DNA of 64,000 nucleotides, from the NCBI GenBank assembly GCA_030998225.1, contig JAPYXD010000484.1, forward strand, positions 7,378,001 through 7,442,000, in the 5' to 3' direction. The notes beneath the pieces are model-generated. The model saw nothing but the letters and a program-made list of their open reading frames with translations, searched no databases and was not told the DNA's origin. Origin of the DNA: Diplolepis rosae (taxonomy: Eukaryota; Arthropoda; Insecta; Hymenoptera; Diplolepididae). Positions 55,467 to 64,000 of the stretch are shown one piece after another. The translations under genes and the position numbers were made by a program. Numbering within the stretch: position 1 is the first letter of the stretch; each line of letters begins with the position of its first letter.

Positions 55467-56003
55467 CCCTAGCGGACCCGGCTGAGAGAACGGTCATAGA
55501 ATACTCTGACCGTTCTATGACCGTTCTATGACCTCGCATTATTACGGCTAATAACGCTAAAAAATACATTAAAAGAATTGCAATTATGATTCTGTTGCGA
55601 AATTTGGATTAGAAGGTGAAGCAATAAATACAATTATCTTATTTTTCAGCGATAAAAACTATAAAAACATAATACCTATCATTGAAGGCAGTGCAGTGGT
55701 TCACAATTGGCGGAACTTCTCCACCGTGAAGGTTTACTATGGGTGGAGACGTTCCGCAAATGGTGAATCACTGCACTGCCTTCAATGACATGTACATGAT
55801 GTTTTCCTAATTTTTATCGCTGAAAAATAACTTAATTATATTTATTGCTTCACCTTCTAATCCAAATTTCGCCACAGAATCATAATTGCAATGCTTTTAA
55901 TGTCTTTTTTACCGTTCTTAGCCGTAATAATGCGAGGTCATAGAACGGTCAGAGAGCGGTCAGAGTATTCTATGACCGTTCTCTCAGCCGGGTCCGATAG
56001 GGG
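55467..56003. repeat. Large near-perfect palindrome (foldback element)
   Basis: Arms of about 265 bp: ccctagcggacccggctgag at the left returns inverted as ctcagccgggtccgataggg at the right; centre near 55735. The arms include gaacggtcatagaatactct with internal repeats of gaccgttctatgacc. Lies in intron 5. Confidence 0.9.
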
Positions 56004-56847
56004 ATATACGTAACAGTATCGCGACCCGGCAACACTGTTCCCTTTCTCCAGCTTGTCTGCTGTAGGTACTTGACACACATGCACACACACACAACCAGCT
56101 TGGAAGCGTGCGTGAAATCAAGCCAGCTGTATAAAATCATGAATATTATTTATTAAAATGTTTATTAAATCACCAAAGAACTATGACTAAAACACCCAGT
56201 AATATTACATTTGTAATGAGGCTTAAATTTGAAAGAATAATATTGAAATTGTTGGCATCAAGCTGTTCAAACCCATATCACAGTTGCTCAATGATGGTTA
56301 GGTTAAAATTGCAACGTTGAACGATCTACGAGTCTGCCGCTGGAATAGCATTGGTGACTATACGTATACACACATACTACGAATTCTAAGCCAGTAGCAA
56401 ACTAAAATTTTTACCATGTGGACACATGAAATTTTTTCAAAACAGCATAGCTCAACAACGCCCCACGGGACTCTACTATTTTTACGGGGATGGGCTTGCA
56501 TTCAACCTTAAGTTTCGTGTCCGTGACGTCGGAAGTATTCAGCAATAGAGACGACTGACTGACGAATAGACCCGAGTTCCGAGGCTGCGAGGCACACATA
56601 TATAAATTATTCGCGTGCGTGTGAGTGAACAAGAGTCGACGGAGCGTCCTCGACACGCTCATGTTTAGTGACTAATTACAGGAAAAGTATGGTAGATTAC
56701 ATGTTTTTAATTTTACCATGTAAAAGATCAACTAAAATTTAGTCTAAAACCATCATAATCTGAAAATTGAATTTTTGATGGTATGGGATCTTTTTTCGGA
56801 GCGCGTCACAAATTTTAAATTGGAATCATAAATAATCAAACTTGCAG
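56004..56847. other. Remainder of intron 5
   Basis: Contains a short CA-rich run at about 56078-56092. The frame at 56411-56662 (-) has no recognisable domain. Confidence 0.45.
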
Positions 56848-57077
56848 GATCTGAGGCAGCTTTATGGTCAGAGCAGGTGGATAGTTCATCAGTTGATATG
56901 AAATTATGGCCGAGAGCAGCAGCTCTGGCTGAAAGACTTTGGTCGAATCCATCTTCTAGCTGGAGAGATGCAGAACAGAGACTTATGAAACATCGAGAAA
57001 GATTAGTTCAAAATGGAATCAATGCAGATACTTTGGAACCAGAATGGTGTCGACAGAATCAAGGAAAGTGTAATTAA
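56848..57077 (+). CDS. Hexosaminidase exon 6 (C-terminus and stop)
   Basis: After cttgcag the frame gives SEAALWSEQVDSSSVD, then LWPRAAALAERLW, the hallmark C-terminal GH20 motif, and ends RQNQGKCN with TAA at 57075-57077. The following kilobase is probably 3' UTR and intergenic sequence; I found no convincing AATAAA, only ATTAAA near 57674. Confidence 0.94.
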
Positions 57078-58172
57078 TGATTGATATGCGGAAAAAATCC
57101 ATGCTTTTAGTGTATGGTACTGACTCCTACTTTTTCAAGTTAGCACAAAGTCGAACTTCCAATGCATGAAAATGATGCTCATTGAGTAAAGTAAACAATC
57201 ATATTACATTAGTATGAAGATGCGCTCATTCCGTGCTTTCAACGCATGTACTTCATGATTTGATAATAAGGACTACACTCAACAGAAGCACAGCGCTGTT
57301 CGTAGCTCAAACACTCGAGAGACCATATCAGTTTGGTGTGGGAGATCGAGCGTTTTGAAATTTTGTCACTTGGAAAAAGCTCGGTTCTCCTATACCCGAG
57401 AGGTATGGTTGTTCGAGCGTTATGAGCATGAAACGCATCATACGTCTCATGTAAGATCGTGGATCGGGTCCATACAATTTAAGCTAAAAATCCTTGCTAT
57501 TTAAGCAAATGCCAAATGCTTCTGGGTTAGAAATGATAGTGTGCGTTTATACTAAGAGTACCGAACGATTCAAGTATCATTTGTATGCTATCGAAGTTAA
57601 ATTGAGTTTGGACTTTAAATTCATTGGTTCTTCACACACCAAACGCATGGATTTTTTCTCTGTGTACGATACTATTAAATTTTTGTATATGAACCTATAA
57701 TGATATAAAGTTGATGAAGAATTGAAATAATGTTCAATTATAAATTCAGAAGATATTCAAATTCCGCAATTTCTTGCCTTTATAGGCGTTTTATTTTCCT
57801 GAATATAAATGCATTGATTTTAAACTTATTGACCACTGGTTTTTAAAAAAATCCTATCATAATTGCCGATTCAGATTTCAAATCTTAAAATATAATCTTC
57901 TAATAAGGCTTTATATATTCAACACTACCTAATGAACTATACAGGGTGAGGCACATAAAGTGTTACAGAGCGATAGCACTCAAACTATTGATCATATCCA
58001 AGAATGTTTCAGACAAAAGTTTCAGTTTTCGAGAAGGCCGTCATACTGGACCACCCTATTTTTTTATCGGTGGAGGCGCTGGAGCTACGTCAAGGTCAAC
58101 TCCACTTTTTTAAATGGAACATTGTATTTTTTTCGATGACTAGAATGACCTTGTGGTGCAGCTCGATGAATT
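57078..58172. other. 3' flank of the hexosaminidase gene
   Basis: Probably 3' UTR and intergenic sequence. acagggtgaggcacataaa at 57942 begins a repeat-like segment, but no second end was found. Confidence 0.4.
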
Positions 58173-58430
58173 CCCTAGCGGACCCGGCTGAGAGAACGGT
58201 CATAGAATACTCTGACCGCTCTCTGACCGTTCTATGACCTCGCATTATTACGGCTAAGAACGGTAAAAAAGACATTAAAAGCATTGCAATTATGATTCTG
58301 TGGCGAAATTTGGATTAGAAGGTGAAGCAATAAATATAATTAAGTTATTTTTCAGCGATAAAAATTAGGAAAACATCATGTACATGTCATTGAAGGCAGT
58401 GCAGTGGTTCACCATTTGCGGAACGTCTCC
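58173..58430. repeat. Half copy of the foldback element
   Basis: Matches one complete arm of 55467-56003 (ccctagcggacccggctgag through ggttcaccatttgcggaacg) and ends near that element's centre. Confidence 0.85.
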
Positions 58431-59421
58431 ATAATTAACAGACGGCATTGGACGTTTCTTCATCCCTAAATTCATGTCAAAAATGTTCCTAAAATTAACA
58501 ATAGTTATGAAAATACCAACAGTTGTTACTCGTTATTAAAGAAAATGATGATGCGCAATTTTATTCACACATTACTAAATAGCTTCGATATTAATTACCA
58601 ATTGAAAGTGCGTTTTTGATAAAGGCTTTAAAATTTTCAAAAACCATTTTAAATCTTGATTAAAATTAGAAATTTAAATTTAAAGAATTTGAAATCTTTC
58701 TGTGGAAAAAAGACGCTTTCGACTGCGCTGGGATTCGAGCTTCCAAAGCAGATTTCTTCAATTGGTAACAGAAAATCAATGATGTCCGCAAATCGTAGTT
58801 TGAAGGCACAAAAATCGACATTTTTACTATCGAAAAAAAATTAGTTGTATGAAACTTGATTGTTTATGAACTGAATATTGTTGACAGAACACAATGCGAA
58901 GAAATGGCATAGATGACATAGATGTCATTACCGGTTTCATACTGTCACGAGCCGATGGTAAAGTTGGCTCGAATCGAATTTCTTTTCAAATTGATTAGCC
59001 GTGGATTCTTCACAATAAAGAAGTTAAAACTCCAACCCAGCGGTGATCTAATCCTGGAATTTCTTTTGATGTAAAAAAAGGTTTAAAAAGAAAGGAAAAA
59101 AATTAAATCGTTGAATTTTTATAATCAAGAACTTTTGTATTTGGAAGTAAAATTACATGTTGCGAGTTTCGATCTTTTTCATGACGCGGAAGATCGATTT
59201 CTAATCTAAGGGTATTCTATGCTCAGGAGTAAGACCCTGGTCCAGTACATCGCCACATTTTCTCCCACTTGTTCTTTTTTCTTCACTGTCGTCATGCCTA
59301 GCCAATTAGCTTCAATTTTTATCCCTTCTCTTGTACGTTTTGAGTGCAAGTGTCCCTTTACATAGATTTTCTTGGACGTGCCTAGGGTCACGTTTATGTG
59401 TGTCGAATTCTTGGGAACACT
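58431..59421. other. Intergenic sequence, nothing recognised
   Basis: AT-rich, with only short non-coding frames. Confidence 0.45.
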
Positions 59422-59601
59422 CATGGGAGTGAAACCCGCTATGGAAGGGGAGAAACACGTCCATGCAAATGTGGGGGAATCACGCAGCCAATTAAAAATC
59501 ACCCAGAAAACCATGAGAGTGAAGCCCGCTTTGGGAGGGGAGAAACACGTCCATGTAAATGTGGGGGAATCACGCAGCCAATTAAAAATCCCCCAGAAAA
59601 C
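59422..59601. repeat. Tandem duplication of a 90-bp unit
   Basis: Two adjacent copies (59422-59511 and 59512-59601), each starting catg(g/a)gagtgaa(a/g)cccgct and ending cccagaaaac, with few differences. Inverted words near 59413 and 59945 (gtgaaaccc with catggg) suggest the duplication sits in a small non-autonomous element. Confidence 0.85.
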
Positions 59602-60002
59602 AGTTGATCTCGCGGTTCAGATGAGTCATAGCAGCTTGTGAAATGACATTTAGTCTAAAGCCAAGGAAATTAATGCTAAATACTCCAATGAGGCACCAGA
59701 GGCGATCAAGTTATGAAATTACAAGACCAAATTTACTGCTTAATACATAGTAATACAAAGTTTTGCAATTTCAGCACCTGATCGCTTCAGATGTATAAAA
59801 ATTTCATTTTAGAATGTGTTCAGGCAAAGTGGTCAGGAGGGCAGCGGGAGCACTGAAAGGCTCCATGCAAAAGTGGGGGATCGCATGCATTTACCGCCAT
59901 GTTTGTTTCCAGTAATTTACCATTGGGTTTCACCCCCATGGGAACACTTAGCCATAAACACATAAAATTTATGAGCAGAGAAAGAAACTAACCTATCGCC
60001 CC

Positions 60003-60350
60003 TGTCACTACAAGGGTTTCCTATTCCTTATAGTATAATATTACATTCGATTAAAAAATAGGTTTAAAACTGTTTACTTTGTGTCGCGACTTTAGGTCGC
60101 CTATCTGTTTATAATAAATTTGTTATTCCTAATACTTTAATCTTAAGTCTATTCTATAAAATTTAACATTCATTCTTTCGACTCTTAATTTTACTAAACT
60201 CTCCAAAAATAAACTTCATATTCTATATAAACTCTTAATCTAGTCAGTTCACCTTTTGTTTACAGTGATCTCTCTCGATTGGCATTAATTTGAATTTTCC
60301 CACCTGTATGTAGAGCATGTGCAAAATACGTTTTGCATCAATACGTTACA
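60003..60350 (-). repeat. Putative 3' LTR of a third Gypsy element
   Basis: Minus strand starts TGTAACGTATTGATGC just after the purine tract AGTAGGGGTAGAGG and ends GTAGTGACA. No second LTR is in the window, so the boundaries are inferred from TG...CA and the purine tract. Confidence 0.5.
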
Positions 60351-61087
60351 CCTCTACCCCTACTTGAAAAGTTGCTACATAACCTAAATAATAAAGCAAC
60401 TTTTCACTTATATCAAACTTCATATGCGACTAAACGGACTAAACTGATCGTTCATTCGGTTATATTCGGTTGCGGATTGAATTCAAAAAGGAATTTATGA
60501 CTATCTTGTGGAACTATTGCTGCTGGTGGTGGCTTGTAAATCAAAAATAGTCATGCGCTTAAATCTTGAAGAAAATGAATTTAAGTAAGTATATAGAATA
60601 GATATTATTTAATATTTTTAACATTTTGGAATATGTAATTACATTTGTGCTTAATTCGGTTTTTATATTTTATCGAAATCGTACTCGATTAATTTTCTAA
60701 TTCTATTACAATTATCCAATTCATAATTTCATGAAATTATTTTTTTATTTTAGAATAACAGAAAATCTCTTGTATAAACTTAATCAAAATTCTTAGGCAG
60801 TGGCAGAAATTTGAAACTCAACTAGTTAATTTGAAATCATGAAGAATATCTGTATTTTATTGTTTACCCTTGAGTCTTCGTAATTTATTATCAATCTAAA
60901 CACTAATCATGTAATTATTTCTATAATTATATTATTAAATAAGTATTTCATGTAATTATTCATTGAGTTAAATAATGCCTTCTGATAATTTATATATATA
61001 TTGTTTGTTGAATTCATTAATTTTTAATTATTCTATTCGTAACATTCACTGTACAAATTTAATTATTACTTTATTTCGTTCTTTTTT

Positions 61088-62262
61088 TCAAAATCTCAAA
61101 AATGCATGCTTAATTCTATTCATATGAACAACCTTTGTTTCCTTTGAATTTATTTTTAATTCAACATTTAAATCATTATTAATTTTTATTATTTGGTAAG
61201 GACCTTCATACTGATCGTCTAGTTTGTTTTCCCTAGGAATTTGTAAGTATACATATTGACCTACTTCAAAATTTTTTTCGTTTAATTTTGCGTCATAATA
61301 TTTTTTGCACCTTCTTTTTGCAGCTTCTAACCTTGTAACAACCAGTGACTCAGTTTCAGTTAATCTATTTAAAATATCATCAACCAATTGGATAAAAGTA
61401 TTGGGCACCTTTTCTTCTGCGAATTCTGAGGGTTTTCGCGCATCTCGGCCGAAGACGATTCTGTGTGGGGTAAATCCAGTGGATTCGTGAACTGCGGTAT
61501 TGAACGAGAACATAGCATAAGGTAACCACAAATCCCAATTTCCCTTTTCACAATAATGTCTAAGGTACTCCACGAAAGTGTGGTGACTGCGTTCTAAAGC
61601 ACCTAAGGATTGAGGGTGATATGCGCTCGATTTATATTTCCGAATTCTAAATATTCGCGCTATACTGTCCATAATCTAATTAATAAAATGACTACCCTGA
61701 TCTGTCTGGATGGCCTCTGGACACCCATATAAACAAATTATATGTTCAGCCAATGCTATTGCTACTGACGAAGCATCAGCCTTACGCAAAGGAATTGCGC
61801 CCGAATATTTACTAAGGCAGTCTTTCCAAGTTAAAATGTATACGTTATCAAAATCAGTTTTTGGTAATGGGCCTACAATATCCATTTGAATCTTTTCAAA
61901 AACTCGTTTTGGTGTATCTGTAATTTGCATTGGTTGTTTAGTTTTAATTCGGACTAACTTTTTCTTTTGACAAGATTCGCAAGTTTTTACATATTTCCGA
62001 ATTTCTTCGCGCATTCCTGGCCAATAAAAGTTTTCACGTACACTTTCATACGTTTTTGTCTCGCCTGAGTGGCCTCCGGTTACCCCATCGTGATTTTCTT
62101 CAAAAATTTTAATTTGATCTTCTTCTGGAGGTATTATTATTTCTCCAGTACAAACCGTGATTCGATAATCACCTATTCCAAAGAGGCTTCTTAGAGACTT
62201 TTCAATCCAATTCCATGGAAACTTATCAAACCCATTTCCCTCGCGTGCAATACTAAAAGTTT
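61088..62262 (-). pseudogene. pol: Third Gypsy element: integrase (one in-frame TAG)
   Basis: From the R1 junction: IFEENHDGVTGGHSGETKTY, CESCQKKKLVRIKTKQPMQI, MDIVGPLPKTDFDNVYILTW, AIQTDQGSHF, TAG at 61676-61678, then AYHPQSLGALERSHHTFVEY, YDAKLNEKNFEVGQYVYLQI and DQYEGPYQIIKI (GPY/F module). The DDE residues are intact. Related to, but distinct from, the integrase at 20483. The 725 bp to the LTR hold no envelope ORF. Confidence 0.9.
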
Positions 62263-64000
62263 GATATTTTTTTTTTTTTTTTTTTTTTTTGGTGAGGAGG
62301 AAAAATGGCAAAATCTTTTATAGACGTTGTACAGGACTCTCCTAGGACGGGTCTAGGCATACCTGTTAAAACCAAAAAACCCCCTCTCTCGAACCAATAC
62401 ACCACACGCGGAACCGCCTTTCGGCTTTAAACTTCACGGGTGGTTGGTTCCATTAAAGTCGCTTACGACTCTTCCGTCATCCGTTCGCTCGGAACTTCCA
62501 CCCGCGGCCACACGCCCACTAGGATAACCGACTAGCCGCGCCACCCAGGGGAGAAACAAACAGATTCCTCCCCGAACGACGCGGACGGCCAAGTCTACCC
62601 GAGACGCAGGACCGCGGGTGCAGGCCCCGATGCGATTTCTACTGGCCCTCCCCGTTGTTTCGCTCTCGACGCCCATCAAGCTCTCTCGTCTTCATCACAA
62701 GTGTGACGAATGACTCGATGAGCGTCCAGAACCGTTCAGACTGGAGCATGAGGGGGACCATCGTCTCAGGAGTGAGTTCGGAACCCACCGCCTGACCGAG
62801 GACCCCCCTAGCCACACCCCATTTTGCGCAGACGAAGAGTGCGTGCTCTGCGTTATCCACCGGGGAATCGCAGTAGCAACACGTCTCCTCGTCTCTCTTC
62901 TTAAAGCGCCTCAGGTACGCGTTAAAACAGCCATGGCCCGAGAGCGCTTGTGCCAAGTAAAAGCCGACTTCCCCGTGTTTTCTGTTCAGCCAGGTGGCGA
63001 GCTCCGGGATCAGGCGGTAGGTCCATCTCCCTGTCTGCCCACCATGCCATCTCATCTGCCATTTCTCGACGAGTCTGCGCCTTCCATCCTTGCGGATGGC
63101 CTCCTTTGCGCGAGCGATTTCCTGCAGGTCGGCGCAGGTAAGCTCCTTGCGAAGCTGAAAGGTTTCCTGCCTTTCCTCCGCCAATAAATCTATTGGCGGG
63201 ACGCTCGCCAGGACCAGCACAGCGCTCGTCGAGATAGTTCTATATGCCGAAACTATTCTCAGCGCGACAAGTCTCTGCGCCGAGAACAGCTTCTTCTGGA
63301 TAGCATGGTTTTGCAAGGCATTGGCCCAGACCGGAGCTGCATAAAGCAGCTTCGAATGGACCACGCTCGCCACCAATCTTCTTTTCGCTTCCCTGGGTCC
63401 ACCAATGTTTGGCATAAGCCGGGCCAAGTTTGCTCCACATTGGATGGCTTTGGCGGCTGCGATCTTTAGGTGTTCGCCAAAGCTAAGCCTACGATCCAGC
63501 CGCACCCCCAGGTACTTAATGCTTGTTTTCCACTCGACTTCATGCTCTCCGAGAACGATCCTCGGGTATTGGAAGGATCTCCTGTCCGTAACGAGCAAAG
63601 CCTCGGTTTTCTCAGGGGCCATTTTAAGACCTCTGCCATCCAACCAGCGCTTCGCTCGCCACAGACTTTCATTGATCCTCAGCTCTAGGATTCCGACGTC
63701 GTCAGCGGCGCACACGACAAGTGCGTCATCCGCGAAGCCGACGATGCTCGTTCCAGCAGGCAGGTCCATGCGCAGGAAATCGTCGTACATGACGTTCCAA
63801 ACGAGTGGACCCACCCGCGACCCTTGAGGGGCGCCACATGTCATCTCCTCCTTGAGAGACCATTTGTCGCCCTCATATATCACCCACCTGTCGCTCAGAT
63901 AGTCATCTATCATTCGCAACAGGTAGTCTGGAACCTTTTTCCGCACCATCGCCTCGATGCAGATGTTCCATCTCGCGGTATTGAACGCATTGCGTATGTC
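62263..64000 (-). mobile_element. R1-like non-LTR retrotransposon, 3' part, inserted in the Gypsy integrase
   Basis: Poly(A) tail (T run at about 62264-62290 on +), a 3' UTR of about 340 bp, then ORF2 running off the window. Shares its 3' kilobase with the copy at 48784-49752. Confidence 0.92.
62639..64000 (-). CDS. R1-like ORF2 protein: reverse transcriptase and C-terminal zinc motif (5' end outside window)
   Basis: Open from the window edge: DIRNAFNTARWNICIEAM (RT motif A), CGAPQGSRVGPLVWNVMYDD, catalytic GFADDALVV, LKMAPEKTEALLVT, IKYLGVRLDRRLSFGEHL, then the C-terminal domain and CCYCDSPVDNAEHALFVC. No stop or frameshift in 454 codons, so this copy may be recent. The domain order and R.PQG..GP / ADD motifs place it in the R1 group of LINEs. 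G+C-rich against its surroundings. Confidence 0.92.
   Translation of the reverse strand, partial: DIRNAFNTARWNICIEAMVRKKVPDYLLRMIDDYLSDRWVIYEGDKWSLKEEMTCGAPQGSRVGPLVWNVMYDDFLRMDLPAGTSIVGFADDALVVCAADDVGILELRINESLWRAKRWLDGRGLKMAPEKTEALLVTDRRSFQYPRIVLGEHEVEWKTSIKYLGVRLDRRLSFGEHLKIAAAKAIQCGANLARLMPNIGGPREAKRRLVASVVHSKLLYAAPVWANALQNHAIQKKLFSAQRLVALRIVSAYRTISTSAVLVLASVPPIDLLAEERQETFQLRKELTCADLQEIARAKEAIRKDGRRRLVEKWQMRWHGGQTGRWTYRLIPELATWLNRKHGEVGFYLAQALSGHGCFNAYLRRFKKRDEETCCYCDSPVDNAEHALFVCAKWGVARGVLGQAVGSELTPETMVPLMLQSERFWTLIESFVTLVMKTRELDGRRERNNGEGQ

Larger units (their letters stand above)
411..57077 (+). other. Gene span: GH20 beta-N-acetylhexosaminidase (chitooligosaccharide-degrading type), six coding exons
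   Basis: Secreted or lysosomal GH20 enzyme that removes terminal beta-GlcNAc, most likely from chitin oligomers released by chitinase during moulting. Six exons join in frame to 607 codons (95+406+444+515+134+230 nt including the stop), matching the roughly 600 residues of insect chitinolytic hexosaminidases. Seen: signal peptide in exon 1, N-terminal GH20b domain in exon 2, catalytic barrel in exons 3-6. Key residues: substrate-binding Arg225 in LLDTSRNF, the HWHMTDTHSFP segment, and the catalytic pair Asp373-Glu374 in HMGGDE. All introns are GT-AG: 37,413, 583, 14,938, 75 and 1,834 bp. I see no stop or frameshift. Assignment among insect groups NAG1, NAG2 and FDL is not settled, so no symbol is given. 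Confidence 0.93.

Noticed and set aside
59206..59641. Frames with repeated GVKPAMEGEKHVHANVGES-like units
   Set aside because: They arise from the 90-bp tandem DNA duplication; all frames look repetitive and none resembles a protein family.
62843..63827. Plus-strand frames of 114 and 140 codons
   Set aside because: Antisense shadows of the GC-rich R1-like ORF2.
1..64000. CRISPR arrays, bacterial operons, tRNA or rRNA genes
   Set aside because: No regularly spaced repeats, no bacterial gene organisation, and no cloverleaf or rRNA sequence recognised; introns and elements are those of an animal genome.

Overview
The window is a stretch of an insect nuclear genome: AT-rich, spliced host coding sequence, very dense transposable elements. 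Only one host gene is recognisable, a complete GH20 beta-N-acetylhexosaminidase of the chitin-degrading insect type, on the + strand. I could join six coding exons (411-505, 37919-38324, 38908-39351, 54290-54804, 54880-55013, 56848-57077) with GT-AG introns and compatible phases into 607 codons, which is the family's usual length. The exons total 1.8 kb but spread over 56.7 kb, because intron 1 (37.4 kb) and intron 3 (14.9 kb) are filled with nested mobile elements. The order cannot be fixed from sequence alone; a hymenopteran is plausible.

The most striking object lies in intron 1 on the minus strand: a 21.7-kb Ty3/Gypsy (errantivirus-like) LTR element, 11530-33198. It has paired LTRs and a polypurine tract. 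In its reading direction it carries gag, pol (protease, RT, RNase H, a segment with two AT-hooks and an acidic repeat, integrase), a small CARD-like ORF, a chuvirus-like glycoprotein, a double dsRNA-binding-domain ORF, a second dsRBD plus zinc-knuckle ORF, an errantivirus/F-type envelope, two cysteine-rich ORFs and a third dsRBD plus zinc-knuckle ORF. So one retroelement has two unrelated envelope genes and a virus-like set of accessory genes that could counter RNAi and apoptosis. Its ORFs carry only a few isolated stops and one clear frameshift, and the LTRs differ by about 20-25 positions, so it is a fairly young, now defective copy.

Other layout. 868-11203: foldback elements and MITEs, a hAT-like fragment, a deleted mariner, and a repeat holding a hammerhead ribozyme. 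25915-28654: a Penelope-like element inserted in gag, with inverted terminal repeats of about 835 bp that each contain a hammerhead ribozyme, around a truncated GIY-YIG endonuclease ORF. 33631-37349: a DNA element with a nested MITE, then a second Gypsy relic split by a mariner. 39610-41110: nested repeats. 42076-47574: a BEL/Pao element with an internally deleted pol and a nested mariner. 47590-48245: an unexplained GC-rich block. 48784-49752: a 5'-truncated R1-like non-LTR copy with a 23-bp target-site duplication. 49960-52966: a mariner containing a MITE and another mariner. 53395-53600: a Penelope relic. 55467-56003: a large palindrome with a half copy at 58173-58430. After the host gene, 60003-62262 is the 3' part of a third Gypsy element, interrupted by an R1-like element that runs off the window at 64000.
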